Source: Phytohabitans suffuscus
Lineage (GTDB): Bacteria > Actinomycetota > Actinomycetes > Mycobacteriales > Micromonosporaceae
DNA: 64,000 nt
Direction: 5' to 3'
Assembly (NCBI RefSeq): GCF_011764565.1
Contig: NZ_AP022871.1
Coordinates: forward strand, 248,001 to 312,000
Below are positions 39,131-49,100 of this stretch, in pieces (positions within the stretch are counted from its first letter, which is position 1; every line of letters starts with the position of its first letter). The notes under the pieces are model-generated. The model was not told the DNA's origin. It ran no database searches and was given only the letters and a program-made list of their open reading frames with translations. The position numbers and the translations under genes were made by a program.

Positions 39131-39764
39131 CTGCTCCCCGCGCACGCGGGGATGGTCCTAGCTTGCATTGCTTCATTTGTTGCCTCCAAACCTGCTCCCC
39201 GCGCACGCGGGATGGTCCCGGCCTGGTCATCGGCCTGGACATCCTGATTCCCTGCTCCCCGCGCACGCGGGGATGGTCCCGTTGACGAAGTGGCCTCGCA
39301 GCTCGGTAGCGACTGCTCCCCGCGCACGCGGGGATGGTCCCTCGAAGTGCTTCAGGCGTCGCGCGTCGGCGTGCTGCTCCCCGCGCACGCGGGGATGGTC
39401 CGGTGGCACCCACGGTGCCAGCCACTACGCGCGTCTGCTCCCCGCGCACGCGGGGATGGTCCCGACTCCGAGCGACCCCCGCCGTCGAACCTGAACTGCT
39501 CCCCGCGCACGCGGGGATGGTCCCGCCTCCCGCGGCCGCCCCGCCTGCCCACCCGCCTGCTCCCGCGCACGCGGGGATGGTCCCCGCGCGGTCACCGACC
39601 ACGTGCCGACCTCAGTCTGCTCCCCGCGCACGCGGGGATGGTTCCAGAATCTGCGCGACAACCGCCTGGGCCTGAGTCTGCTTTCCATGCACGCGGGGTG
39701 GCCCCAGGGTTTCCGGCGATGTCCGCGTCACAAGCGCCTGCTCCCCGCGCACGCGAACCGACGG
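39131..39764 (+). CRISPR. Orphan type I-E CRISPR array, 11 repeats
   Basis: Repeats of 28 bp begin at 39131, 39192, 39252, 39313, 39374, 39435, 39496, 39557, 39617, 39678 and 39738, with a period of 60-61 bp. The repeat is CTGCTCCCCGCGCACGCGGG followed by GATGGTCC, a palindromic I-E type. Spacers are ~33 bp. The last two repeats are decayed (CTTTCCATGC..., GCGAACCGACGG), which puts the trailer at the right and the leader at the left. Repeats 2 and 8 lack one G or C in a run. No I-E cas gene is present in the window. Confidence 0.95.
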
Positions 39765-40424
39765 CAACGCTGGTGCCGTTACCAGTAAACGGCCCGATAA
39801 CAGCACCGGTGTCCAGTCGCGGGGGCGCGATCCTCGAAAGACCCAGCTCGCGCGCGGAACCACAAGCCTGCCTCCCCGGAAGAACCCCCGCGTCCGATGT
39901 CCGTGAACGAGGCGTTTCCTCTGAAGCAGCAGAGCAAAGGCCGACGCCAGCAAGGGGCTTGGCGCGCGGACCCGGCAGCAAAGGTCGGGGAAGTCGGCGA
40001 GCCCTGGCGAGCCGCCGACCGCAGCGGTGCCCGCGGAAGCAAACGGCCCGCGACTGAAACGGACCGGGGCACATCTGCCCAAACAAACGCCACCGCAGCC
40101 GACCCCTACCCACCAGCCTGACCTGACCCCCGGAACGTCTCTAGCCGGCCGTCCACAAGGGACGATCAGCCAACCGTATCGCCTCCGGCACCGTGCGTGA
40201 CCGGCGCGCGCCAGCGGCCGGCCCTGGCCGGAACGACCGCGAGCCCGGGGCGACCTCGCCGGCGGCGGCGCCGTCAAGGCGGTGCGGCTCCGTAGAAACC
40301 CTCCTGTTTGCGGGCCGCCCAGCGGGGGTTATCACGGCTTTCTCGTTCCTGGCTCGACCGGCCGCGGTGGCGCGGTCCATGCTGCGCGGGACATTCGTCA
40401 GCAACGTCGGAAGGAACGCTCGCC
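39765..40424. other. Intergenic region without a supported gene
   Basis: Several open frames cross this stretch on both strands, but none shows a recognisable domain, a good ribosome site or actinomycete third-position bias that I can argue for. The last 20 bp provide the ribosome site GGAAGGAACG of the next gene. Confidence 0.5.
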
Positions 40425-41135
40425 GTGCGCATCACCCTGTCCCGTGTCGCCCGCCTGCTCGTGTCGACCGCGGCGGCGTCCGCGGTCGTCGTCCTCGCGA
40501 CTCAGGGCCCGGCCAGCGCCATCCCGATCGAGATCCTGGAGTATCCCACGTCGGTCCCGGCCGGCGGCACCATCACGGTCACCGCGACCTGTGGGGACGA
40601 GCATCCGCTGAAAGCCGACGAGGTCCAGATCTACTACTCCCGGGTCACCGTGAACGACCACGTCGCCAACCACCACATCAACACGATCCCGCTGGAACCC
40701 GGGAAGCCGGAAGAGGTGTTCACCAACAGCTACGACACCAGTGGCCTCGGCACACCACAGCCCGGCGACCGCTACACCGTGACCATGGAGTGCTGGGAGG
40801 TCAACGAGGTCCGGCACGTCCTCGAAGTGTACGGACCGCTATCGATCGAGATTTCCGGCAGCGCGACGCCGAAGCCGTCCACGCCGGCGACACCGAAGCC
40901 CTCCACGCCGGCCACACCGACGCCGTCCACGCCCTCGACGCCGACCAACCCTGCCGAACCGACCAACCCTGGCGAGCCGAGCACGACCCCGGCCGACAAC
41001 CCGGCGCCCGGTGGGTCCGGCCCTCAGCTGCCGGTGACCGGGTCGCCGGTCGGCGTGCTGGCCGCCATCGGTGTGGTCCTGCTTCTGATGGGCGCGCTCG
41101 GGGTCGTGGTGGCACGCCGGCGGGCAGCGGCCTGA
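40425..41135 (+). CDS. LPXTG-like cell-wall-anchored protein
   Basis: 236 aa from GTG 40425. A signal peptide (LLVSTAAASAVVVLATQGPA) is followed by an Ig-like domain (SVPAGGTITVTATCGDEHPL) with two Cys. Then comes a stalk of ATPKPSTP-type repeats (residues ~145-195), and a sorting signal: LPVTG, hydrophobic helix GVLAAIGVVLLLMGALGVVV and a basic tail RRRAAA. Sortase would attach it to peptidoglycan. Next to another secreted protein, so surface function is likely; the ligand is unknown. Confidence 0.88.
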   Translation: MRITLSRVARLLVSTAAASAVVVLATQGPASAIPIEILEYPTSVPAGGTITVTATCGDEHPLKADEVQIYYSRVTVNDHVANHHINTIPLEPGKPEEVFTNSYDTSGLGTPQPGDRYTVTMECWEVNEVRHVLEVYGPLSIEISGSATPKPSTPATPKPSTPATPTPSTPSTPTNPAEPTNPGEPSTTPADNPAPGGSGPQLPVTGSPVGVLAAIGVVLLLMGALGVVVARRRAAA

Positions 41136-41152
41136 CCCCCGGGAGCGAAACC

Positions 41153-41992
41153 TTGAACCGCACAACCTCCAGGCTCGCGCGCCGCGCGTCGAGGTGGCTG
41201 GCAACCGCGCTCACCGTCGTGGTGAGCGCGGTCGTCATCGCTCCGGCGCCCGCGACCGCCGCCTACGACGGGTGGCACGCCAAGTGGAGTTTCAGCGACG
41301 GGCATCGCTGGACCTTTTCCATCAACATCGGCAGTGCCACGGTCGCCGGCAGCGGTTACGACGACGAGAACATCCGCTACCTCAGCGGGACGGTCACCGA
41401 CGCCTCGCCGCAGTCGCACCTGTGCGCGCGCGTCGACTTCAAGGAGCCGGCCGGCGTACACGGGCGGTACACCGCCTGCGGCGGCTCGGTCTACTTCTCG
41501 CACCTGGACGACTCGCCCAGCGACTACACGTTCACCCTGAGCATCGTCGCGACCAACTCGTCCACTGTGGATCAGAGCGCCCACATCACGGTGCCCGGCA
41601 CCGCGACGCGACCCGACCTGCGCGCGTCGGGCGTCGGCGCCGGATGGCAGTTCGTCGACGACGACTTCTACAGGTTCCACATCATCAGACCGCACGCGGT
41701 GGTCCTCGGCCGGGCCATGCAGGTGTCGAACGGTCCTCGGTGGTTCGAGGTGAACACGTACACCAGCGGTTGCGCCCGCACGGACCTGTACGAACCCAGC
41801 TACGACTCGGCCGCCCCGCCGTGGCTTCACCTGCGCCAGGACCAGGTGTGCGAGGGCGTCGCCGAGTTCGGCAGCTACGACTTCTTCCGGCCGGTCAAGG
41901 TGCGCAGTTGCCTGGCGGCGACTCTCATGCATCCGAAGGGCTACCTGTACACGACGTGGACGCACCAATGTGTCTCACTGGAAACGCCGTGA
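41153..41992 (+). CDS. Secreted protein of unknown function
   Basis: 279 aa from TTG 41153 (GGGAGCG upstream). An N-terminal signal peptide (WLATALTVVVSAVVIAPAPA, cleavage around TAA) precedes a Trp/Tyr/His-rich beta-type region (AYDGWHAKWSFSDGHRWTFS) with several Cys that could form disulfides (HLCARVDF, TACGG, SGCARTDLY, DQVCEG, VRSCLAA, HQCVSL). No domain recognised. 17 bp downstream of the LPXTG gene, so likely co-transcribed. Confidence 0.7.
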   Translation: MNRTTSRLARRASRWLATALTVVVSAVVIAPAPATAAYDGWHAKWSFSDGHRWTFSINIGSATVAGSGYDDENIRYLSGTVTDASPQSHLCARVDFKEPAGVHGRYTACGGSVYFSHLDDSPSDYTFTLSIVATNSSTVDQSAHITVPGTATRPDLRASGVGAGWQFVDDDFYRFHIIRPHAVVLGRAMQVSNGPRWFEVNTYTSGCARTDLYEPSYDSAAPPWLHLRQDQVCEGVAEFGSYDFFRPVKVRSCLAATLMHPKGYLYTTWTHQCVSLETP

Positions 41993-42009
41993 GCGGCTAG
42001 CATCCCGGG

Positions 42010-42411
42010 ATGCGGTACTTCGAGATCGCCGGTGTGGCGGCCCGCCCGCGACTGCGGTTTCCACGCCACGACGGCGGCACCTATACCGTCTACAGTGGAG
42101 TCATCAGTCTCGTGGCGAGCCGCGCCTTCAGGGGAGCCATCCGTCCGGACGACCGCCAGGCGATCTCCTTCTTCGTGCCGGACAGCCCGGCGTTCACGAC
42201 CGATCCCGCCATCGTCGGTCTCGAGCTCAGCCTCAAGACGATCCGGACGATGGGAAACCCAAACCTGGTCACGTTCGGCGCGCACGATGAGCAGGCGTCC
42301 GTGGACCCAGACCCGCGTGGCGGCGAGCATCGGTGGCTACAGATCAGTTTCCAGGTGCCGGTCAGCTCGGTCGCCGCGGCTGACCTCAACTACCGGCTGA
42401 CGACGACATAG
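42010..42411 (+). CDS. Hypothetical protein
   Basis: 133 aa from ATG 42010, 17 bp after the secreted protein. No signal peptide or membrane helix. Beta-rich sequence (GTYTVYSGVISLVASRAFRG, WLQISFQVPVSS). No family recognised. Codon use looks like its neighbours. Confidence 0.55.
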   Translation: MRYFEIAGVAARPRLRFPRHDGGTYTVYSGVISLVASRAFRGAIRPDDRQAISFFVPDSPAFTTDPAIVGLELSLKTIRTMGNPNLVTFGAHDEQASVDPDPRGGEHRWLQISFQVPVSSVAAADLNYRLTTT

Positions 42412-42467
42412 CGACCTCGCTCGACGACGCTGCCTCAGCCACCGGCTGACGGCATTGGCGACTTCGC

Positions 42468-44288
42468 TCAACGATCGGGGTGTGCGTCTTCGACCCTTGG
42501 CGCGGCGCGGATGAACGCGGCCGTGATGCTCGCTCTGCTCGTCGCTCCAAGGTTCGCCTTGATGGTCGCGATGTGCTTCTCGACCGTCTTCTCGACCAGG
42601 CTCAGGGTGCGTGCGATCTGCGCGTTGGTGCATCCCGCGGCGACGAGCGCGGCCACCTGTCCCTGCCGGTTCGTCAGGTCGGCGACCGAACCGAGCTGAG
42701 CGGACTCCTCGACGCTGTTCTCCGGGTCCGTCAACCGCAGGGCCCCCAACTCGCTTCGGCGGCGCAACCCCAGAGCGCGCAACGCCGCGGAGATGTAGGT
42801 TTCGACCGTTCGTACCCCCAGAAAGAGATGCGCGGCGATCTCGCGGTTGGTCATGCCCGCGGCGGCGAGCGCCGCGACCTCAAGCTGCCGGGGCGTGAGA
42901 GTCGCGGGTAGCCGCTCTGTCGCGGACCGCAGCAGCTCCACGGCACGAGCCCGGATCGCCGTCGTGCGCAGCTCCGCCGCGACGGCGTCGAGCGCCGCCA
43001 GCTCGCTGAGCGCGTCCTCGCGATCGCCTCGTACCAGCGCGTTCGCCAGAGTGGACCAACGCGCGCGGACAAGCTCGATCGCCGTCCCGGAAGCCTGCGC
43101 GGTCCCGATCGGATCCGCCGGCATGCCCAGAAGGCTCCGCATCCTGGCGAAGGCGGCCCGCTGCGCGGCGGACGCCATGAGCGCTCCGACGTCGTCGACG
43201 AACCTGGCCGCGCCCGGCCGGTCGCCGTCCGCGAGCGCCGCCTGGAACGCGATCTCGTAGGCGCGGACCCGGTCCTCGTTCACCAGACGGAGCTGCCGGA
43301 GGTCGCCCGCCTCGGCGAGCACGCGACGCGCGCCGACCGGGTCGCCCAGCTCGGCGAGGCCCGCCGCCATGAGGTGGATACCGGTGTGCGCCGCGATCGG
43401 GCGGCGCGCGCGCCAGGTACTGGTGAGCAGCTCCCGCTCGATCGACCGCAGGTCGACGGGGTGCGCGCCGATCCCTGACACGAAGCACTCCGTCGCGAGT
43501 GCGAACGGCAGCCATGGCGAGTTCGGATCGCGCCGGAGCCCGGGCAGCGCCGCCGCGATCAGCCGCCGCGCACGGTCGAACTCCCCGAGGTGCTGCAGCG
43601 CGAACGCCTCGAAGAACTCGACGATCGGCACCCACGCCGCCAGGCCGTACCGCCTCGCGCCCGCGCCGAGCCGCGCGAGATAGTCCGACGACCACGCGCT
43701 GTGCTCACTCAGCGACCCGATGCCCGCGGCGTGAATCACGAACGGAAGGCCGGCCACGAACCGGTCGCGGTGGCCCGACATCGCCGCCAGCAACGACTCC
43801 GCGCCGGCCGTGAAGCGGTCCGTGAGCGCCGACTGCTCGGCCCAGGTGTGGCCGGTGCCGTCCCCGTCGACGCAGAGCCTGCCGAACGCCACCGCGGCGA
43901 CCTCAAGGAGCCCGGCGGGTGTGTCGTCATCGCCCGGCGCGGGCATCGACAGGTCCAGGCCCGCCAGGCGCCCCTGCCAGACGGAGGTCAGCAGCATGAC
44001 CGCGCGGACACCACGCGCGTCTTCCACCGGCGTACGCGAGCCGGCCGCCCCCATCCGCCTCCGGGCGTCCTCGTCGCGACCGACGAGCATCTCGTAGGTG
44101 GCCATCCGCAGCCGGGCGGAGGCGTCGACAGCCTCCACAGCCCCTCGCCCGACACCGATCACACGCGCGAGCGGATGGCGCGTGAGCACAAGTCGTTCGC
44201 CGGGGAGAAGCCCGGCAGAGCCATCCCGGCTCACCGCGACCAAACCCGCCCCAGCAGCCAACGGCACCTCGTCAAAGGGGTAGCGCAC
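42468..44288 (-). CDS. LuxR-family regulator with two C-terminal HTH domains
   Basis: 606 aa from GTG 44288. Residues ~60-430 are helical TPR-like repeats (RRYGLAAWVPIVEFFEAFAL, LGDPVGARRVLAEAGDLRQL) without a Walker A, so this is a LAL-like protein lacking the ATPase. Two LuxR HTH units lie in tandem: LTPRQLEVAALAAAGMTNRE near residue 460 and LTNRQGQVAALVAAGCTNAQ near 545, each with its recognition helix (VRTVETYISAALRALG, EKTVEKHIATIKANLG). Single HTH is the rule for the family. Convergent with the hypothetical gene. Confidence 0.87.
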   Translation of the reverse strand: MRYPFDEVPLAAGAGLVAVSRDGSAGLLPGERLVLTRHPLARVIGVGRGAVEAVDASARLRMATYEMLVGRDEDARRRMGAAGSRTPVEDARGVRAVMLLTSVWQGRLAGLDLSMPAPGDDDTPAGLLEVAAVAFGRLCVDGDGTGHTWAEQSALTDRFTAGAESLLAAMSGHRDRFVAGLPFVIHAAGIGSLSEHSAWSSDYLARLGAGARRYGLAAWVPIVEFFEAFALQHLGEFDRARRLIAAALPGLRRDPNSPWLPFALATECFVSGIGAHPVDLRSIERELLTSTWRARRPIAAHTGIHLMAAGLAELGDPVGARRVLAEAGDLRQLRLVNEDRVRAYEIAFQAALADGDRPGAARFVDDVGALMASAAQRAAFARMRSLLGMPADPIGTAQASGTAIELVRARWSTLANALVRGDREDALSELAALDAVAAELRTTAIRARAVELLRSATERLPATLTPRQLEVAALAAAGMTNREIAAHLFLGVRTVETYISAALRALGLRRRSELGALRLTDPENSVEESAQLGSVADLTNRQGQVAALVAAGCTNAQIARTLSLVEKTVEKHIATIKANLGATSRASITAAFIRAAPRVEDAHPDR

Positions 44289-45318
44289 GCAAGATCTTAG
44301 CTGACGACCCCGCAGCAGCGGTGTCAGCTTTCCGGCAGCTCCGGCTCAGCGACGAGTACCGCGCACGCCCCGTGACCCTTCAGGGTCTGCCTGCCTGGAG
44401 AAAATCCAAACCCAGGAAGCCTTGAGCTACCGCGGCGCCCGTCGTGGTCCGGACCGTTGCTCCCGCGGCCTCACCCTCCGCGTCACACAACCCGACGTGG
44501 TCACCGCGGTCACCCTCCTCCGCGACCTATGGAGACCTTCCGGGTCAGGCTGGGCCCGGCCGCCTGCTGCGAGCCCTTGACGCCGCGAGGTAGGCCGGCG
44601 GCCGGTGGAGGGCGCACTCCAGGGCACTCGGCCGCCTGCTGCGAGCCCCTGACGCCGCGAGGTAGGCCGCGGGGTAGGCCGCGGACCCGAGGCGAGGTAA
44701 CCCGTGCGGGACGCTCTGGAGCTGGACGCACCGGTGCGCCCAGCTTCGGAGCCAGTAGCACCCACATCTGCTTCCGCGGCAGCAGAGCGACCTGCTGCTG
44801 CCGCCGCCGTCGAGCAGGCGGTCCAGGTAGCACCCACATCAGCTGCCCCGGCAGCGGAGCGACGGTGCCCGGGGGTGTGTGCACCACGGGCACTGAAACC
44901 CGCGGGGCCGGATCGGGTCGCCGCGCGGCGGTCACGGGAGCCGGACCCTGACCGGCGGCGCGGAGCAGAACCAGGCCCGAGGCTCAGGGTGGCCGCCTGC
45001 GCCACGCGGACGCCACGCGATCCGCTCGAACCCGACCCCGAAAAGCTCCATCCGGATCTGTCCACAGTGACCCGTGCGGCAGACGGCGGCGGAAGGACCG
45101 ATCCCCGTGAGGGCGGTGGTGACCGTTCGCCCGGAATCCGCGTCACACGCCGGGTGCAGCGTGTGTTTCGGGCGAACGATCACCCCCCGGTGGCGCCCGC
45201 CGGCACGGGTTGGGTTGTGAAGCGCGGAGGGTGAGGCCGCGGGAGCAACGGTCCGGACCACCGCGGACATCGCGGCAGCTCGAATCCTCTTTGGACGGTC
45301 GAGGGCGGACCGCGCGAG
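44289..45318. other. Repeat-rich segment without a supported gene
   Basis: Contains a long inverted repeat pair (listed separately) and short direct repeats inside: GGCCGCCTGCTGCGAGCCC followed by TGACGCCGCGAGGTAGGCC-type units near 44568 and 44630, and GTAGCACCCACATC twice near 44754 and 44827. Open frames here are low-complexity Arg/Pro/Ala strings and are not believable genes. Confidence 0.6.
44444..45261. repeat. Inverted-repeat-bounded 818-bp segment
   Basis: Perfect 39-bp inverted arms (44444-44482 and 45223-45261) with outer sequence GTGGTCCGGACCGTTGCTCC and imperfect continuation inward for ~12 bp. No transposase lies between. A non-autonomous mobile element or an invertible segment would look like this. 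No clear target duplication was seen. Confidence 0.65.
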
Positions 45319-46068
45319 TCACGAGCGAGAGCGTCCCTGTTCCGGTTGCCGTCGCGGCACCGTCCGGGACGAGGGCGACGGGTCTCGACCGCCGCCGCTG
45401 ATTCGCCGCCAACCGGGTTGTCCCACCGACTTCAGTCTCGCCGCGAGCGTCGGCGAGCGGTTGTGTCGCCCGTCGTCGCGCTGGGGAGTCATCGAAGGCT
45501 GCGCTCTTTCCCCTGCCGCCTGGGCTCCGGCCGCGGAGGCGGCGCTCGTGCCGTCTACCAGCGTGGCCGCGAGCGCCAAGCTCCCGCGCTCCTTGAGGGA
45601 CTTCATATAGATGTTCTTTGTGAGGACCTGTTGTGCGTAGTCTCCGGACCAGCCTCGCACCGTGGCATCGGGGTTGTTCAGCGTCCGCCGCGCCTCGTCA
45701 AAGCTCATGACCTTGTGCTGGTGTCGAAACCTGCTGGCCAGGTCGTACCATCGCGGCCGCTCGACGAGGTCCATTCTCCTCAACTCGGAGTACGCCAAGG
45801 ACTCCAGGAACTTCAGGTACTGGAACGCGCCTTTGAGGGTGCTTGGAGCCACCAAGCTGTTCTCCGGGCCTTCTCGCTTGAGCCGTTCGAGATCGTGCCT
45901 GAGGTAGGCGTTGACGGCCTGCCCCACCTTTCGCCATTCGGGTAGCTCGACTTCCCGAGCTGGTCCGGCCGCACCGAACTCACGGGCGCTCTCCTCCACC
46001 GCCGCGAGGATCGCTGCAGGTACAGCCCTGTTGCCGTCCGGTCGTGATGAGAGGGAATCGTAGGACAT
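45319..46068 (-). CDS. Hypothetical protein
   Basis: 249 aa from ATG 46068, chosen because GGCGGAGGT sits ~9 bp upstream (ATG 46077 is too close). Helical, charged protein: AVNAYLRHDLERLKREGPEN, SLAYSELRRMDLVERPRWYD, VRGWSGDYAQQVLTKNIYMK, with a disordered Arg/Ser tail of ~70 residues. No family recognised, no membrane helix. It lies between the inverted-repeat segment and transporter debris. Confidence 0.6.
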   Translation of the reverse strand: MSYDSLSSRPDGNRAVPAAILAAVEESAREFGAAGPAREVELPEWRKVGQAVNAYLRHDLERLKREGPENSLVAPSTLKGAFQYLKFLESLAYSELRRMDLVERPRWYDLASRFRHQHKVMSFDEARRTLNNPDATVRGWSGDYAQQVLTKNIYMKSLKERGSLALAATLVDGTSAASAAGAQAAGERAQPSMTPQRDDGRHNRSPTLAARLKSVGQPGWRRISGGGRDPSPSSRTVPRRQPEQGRSRS

Positions 46069-46144
46069 AAGCCGCATACCTCCGCCAGCCAGGGGACTCA
46101 CCAATCAGGCGATCTACGGTTCGCACCACACCCTGGTTCAGACC

Positions 46145-46633
46145 TCACGCAGGCCCATCGACGCTCGCCGTCAGGACAGGACCCGCCGGCCGCATAGGCC
46201 GAGGACGTCGGACAGGACGGTGAAAGCCCGGCAGGACCGGGACGATCGCGTACAGGTGCGTGTGGGGTGCGTCGGTGAAGGGCGCGCGCATGCCTTCGCT
46301 GACGTAGATGAGGGGATTGCGAGCACGATGGTCCGCGGCCAGTGCCAGCCGCCGAGGGTGGTCGGGGCGAGGCGCGTCCATTCGCGGTAAGTGCGTGCAC
46401 GACCGCGACGATCGGCAGCCCGATCGCGGCCGAGAGCCGCCACCGACCCCCTGCCCGATCTCGGGAAAGACATAGAGGAACACGAAACACAGCAGGAACG
46501 GCTGGATCACCGTACGAAGGGCGAACTCGCCGAGGTGCTCCCGCAGGACGATCACGTCGCGTAGCAGCAGCGCTCTCGACGCCCGCAGGCTCGACGTCGT
46601 GACCGGCATACGCAGCACCGCGCTGATCGGCAA
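46145..46633 (-). pseudogene. ABC-2 type permease remnant
   Basis: Starts MPISAVLRMPVTTSSLRASR; the recognisable parts are LREHLGEFALRTVIQPFLLC with FVFLYVFPEIGQG, then after a deletion or shifts RNPLIYVSEGMRAPFTDAPH and HLYAIVPVLPGF. These are the first helix and a late loop of a DrrB-like drug exporter permease. Most membrane helices are missing or out of frame. Confidence 0.65.
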
Positions 46634-46639
46634 GTGTGT

Positions 46640-47018
46640 CGCCCGCGGTCACTTCTCCAGCAGTTCCTTCCCGGTCAGCTCGATGAAGACCGTCTCCAGG
46701 GTGGGCTCGGACACGGACAGGTCGGTCGGCGAGCGCGATGCCCGCCGCCTCCATGGCGTGCACCACGTGCGCCCGCCACCCGAGGAGAGGCGGCGACATG
46801 CACCTCAGCGCCGCGGTCGACGGGGGCGCGCCCGCGTCATCCCGTCCAGCTCCCGGCGCAGCAGCTCGGCCAGGTCCGCGGGATCATTGTCCACGCGCAC
46901 GGTCACGACCATATCCGCGCCGACGCTTCGCTTCAGCTCCGCCGGGGCACCGAGCGCGACCGTCCGCCCCTGTCGATGATCGCGTCCCATCGACGAGGTC
47001 ATCCTGCCGCGCGGCATT
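46640..47018 (-). pseudogene. C-terminal remnant of a DrrA-like ABC ATPase
   Basis: Only the end of the protein survives, in more than one frame: GRTVALGAPAELKRSVGADM, then DNDPADLAELLRRELDG, HVVHAMEAAGIALADL and a C-terminal FIELTGKELLEK-type end. Walker and signature motifs are absent. It abuts the trailer end of the type I-G array (first repeat 47021), so the array or its arrival removed the front of this gene. Confidence 0.6.
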
Positions 47019-47430
47019 CCGCCTCAATGAAGGGCAGCTCCGCTGGGAGCTGCGGCAGGCGTCCCTCCATGCCTGCGCGCACGCCGTGGTCACGCCTCAA
47101 TGAAAGGGCAGCTCCGCTGGAAGCTGCGGCCGCCGCCGACGAGAAATCCGACAAACGGCTTCACGGCCACGCCTCAATGAAGGGCAGCTCCGCTGGAAGC
47201 TGCGGCCCTGGTCATCGGGGTCTGCGTGGATCGCGCACACCGTGCCTTGTCGGCGCTCACGTAATTCCCCACCTGTAGCGGTCTGACGCTCACGTAATTC
47301 CCCACCCGCTCGCTCACGTATTTCCCCAGGTGGTTGGGGAGGTGCGGAGGTGTAGACGTGTGCACGTGTGGGGGTGGTCCTCGCGATCTTGAAGAGTTCT
47401 CTCTTGTCCGGGTGACGGGTGAGGGAGCTG

Positions 47431-49100
47431 ATGGCGAGGAGAACGTTCGACGTGGTCGATGTGACCGAGATCTTCATCCACTGGTACGCGGGCCGGTCGA
47501 TCAGCGAGGTGGGTACGTCGCTGGGAGTGGACCGTAAGACGATCCGCAAGTATCTGGCCCCGGCGGTCGCGGTCGGGCTCGCGCCGGGCGGGCCGGCGAT
47601 GAGCCAGCAGGACTGGGCGGCGCTGGTGACGCGGTGGTTCCCGCAGTTGGCCGACACCCGGTTGCGGCAGGTGACCTGGCCGCAGATCGCCGAGCATCAC
47701 GAGTACATCACCGCTCAGCTCAAGTTGGGGGTGACGCAAGCGACGATCCACCAGCGGCTGCGGGACGAGCACGGGCTGACCGCGTCGGTGGCGTCGTTGA
47801 AGCGGTATGTGGCGGCGAACCTGCCGGAGCAGGTGCGCCGGGACCGGGTCGTGGTGTTGCGCGATGAGACGGACTTCCCGCCCGGTGAGGAGGCCCAGAT
47901 CGACTACGGGCACCTGGGTCACTGGGTGGATCCGGCGACCGGAAAACGGCGTCGGGTGTGGGCGTTCGCGATGGTGCTGGCGTGTTCGCGGCACATGTTC
48001 GTGCGGCCGGTGCTGACGATGGATCAGCGGGCTTGGACCGACGCGCACGTGGAAGCGTTCGCGTTCTTCGGTGGCACGCCGCGGCGTCTGGTGCCGGACA
48101 ACCTGCGCACCGGGGTGGACAAGCCCGACCTCTACGACCCGAAGATCAACCGCTCGTATGCCGAACTGGCCGCCCACTACGGGGTGCTGGTCGACCCGGC
48201 CCGGCGGGCAAGCCGCGGGACAAGGCCCGCATCGAGCGGCCGATGCCCTACATCCGTGACAGCTTCTGGCGCGGGCGCCAGTTCGCCTCGCTGGAGGCGA
48301 TGCAGGTCGCCGCGACCGAGTGGTGCACCGAGGTCGCCGGCCGCAGGTCCTGCCGGCCGCTGGACGGCGCTGCCCCGGCCGCCGTGTTCGCCGCTGTTGA
48401 AGCAGGAGCGCTGCAATCCTTGCCTGGCAAGGCGTTCGTGTTGGCCACGTGGTCGACGGCCACGGTGGGCCCGGACATCCACGCCAAGGTCGGCAAGACC
48501 ATCTACTCGGTGCCGTGGCGGTTCATCGGCCAACGCGTCGACGCCCGCGAGACCCCACTGGTCGTCCAGATCTTCCACAAGGGACAACTGATCGCCACGC
48601 ACGGCCGCAAGCCACAAGGTAAGCAGACCGACTTCGGGCACTATCCGCCCGAGAAGATCGCGTTCCGGATGCGGACGCCGACCTGGTGCCGCACCCGCGC
48701 CACCGAGATCGGCCTCGCCTGCGCTCAGGTCATTGACGGGCTCTTGGAGGTCAACGCGCTGTTCCGGCTGCGGGCCGCGCAAGGCGTGCTCGGCTTGGCC
48801 GACAAGCACGGCACCGCACGCCTCGAAGCAGCCTGCGCCAAGGCGATCGCGGTCGGTAACCCGTCCTACCGCACCATCAAGGGCATCCTGGTCGCCGGCG
48901 CCGAGACCGACCCGCCACCGCCATCGGCCGGCGACGGCGGTGCCGCGGCGCACCTGCACGGCCCTTCGCAGCTGTTCGCGAACGTCATTCCCCTGCCCAC
49001 TCCGAACGTCACGCTCGAGGCGGACACGGTCATCGCGGATGACGACCGCGGCGGACCTGGCGACGACGAGCCAGGCGCTGGGATGGCGGTGCTGGCATGA
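47431..49100 (+). CDS. istA: IS21-family transposase IstA, frameshifted
   Basis: About 556 aa from ATG 47431 (GAGGGAG upstream; GTG 47419 possible). HTH region GRSISEVGTSLGVDRKTIRK, then the DDE catalytic core: Asp in EEAQIDYGHLG, Asp in RRLVPDNLRTG, Glu in KARIERPMPYIRDSFWRG. The frame breaks at about 48205; one added C (GCCCGGC to GCCCGGCC) rejoins it. Without that repair the enzyme would lose its catalytic Glu. It cuts and joins IS ends together with IstB. Confidence 0.9.

Noticed and set aside
39000..39690. ORFs with repeated PRARG / CSPRTRGW / LLPAHAGMV motifs
   Set aside because: Translations of the type I-E repeats on both strands, not repeat proteins.
44704..45234. A 176-aa plus-strand ORF
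   Set aside because: Low-complexity Arg/Pro/Ala sequence inside the inverted-repeat segment, no domain, and it spans direct repeats.
46098..46799. A 233-aa minus-strand ORF over the transporter debris
   Set aside because: It mixes shadows of the permease remnant with a short piece of the ATPase end; the pieces are reported as pseudogenes instead.
47431..49100. Programmed frameshifting in istA
   Set aside because: IS21 istA is normally one frame, no slippery A run is present, and the break matches the G/C-run losses seen elsewhere.
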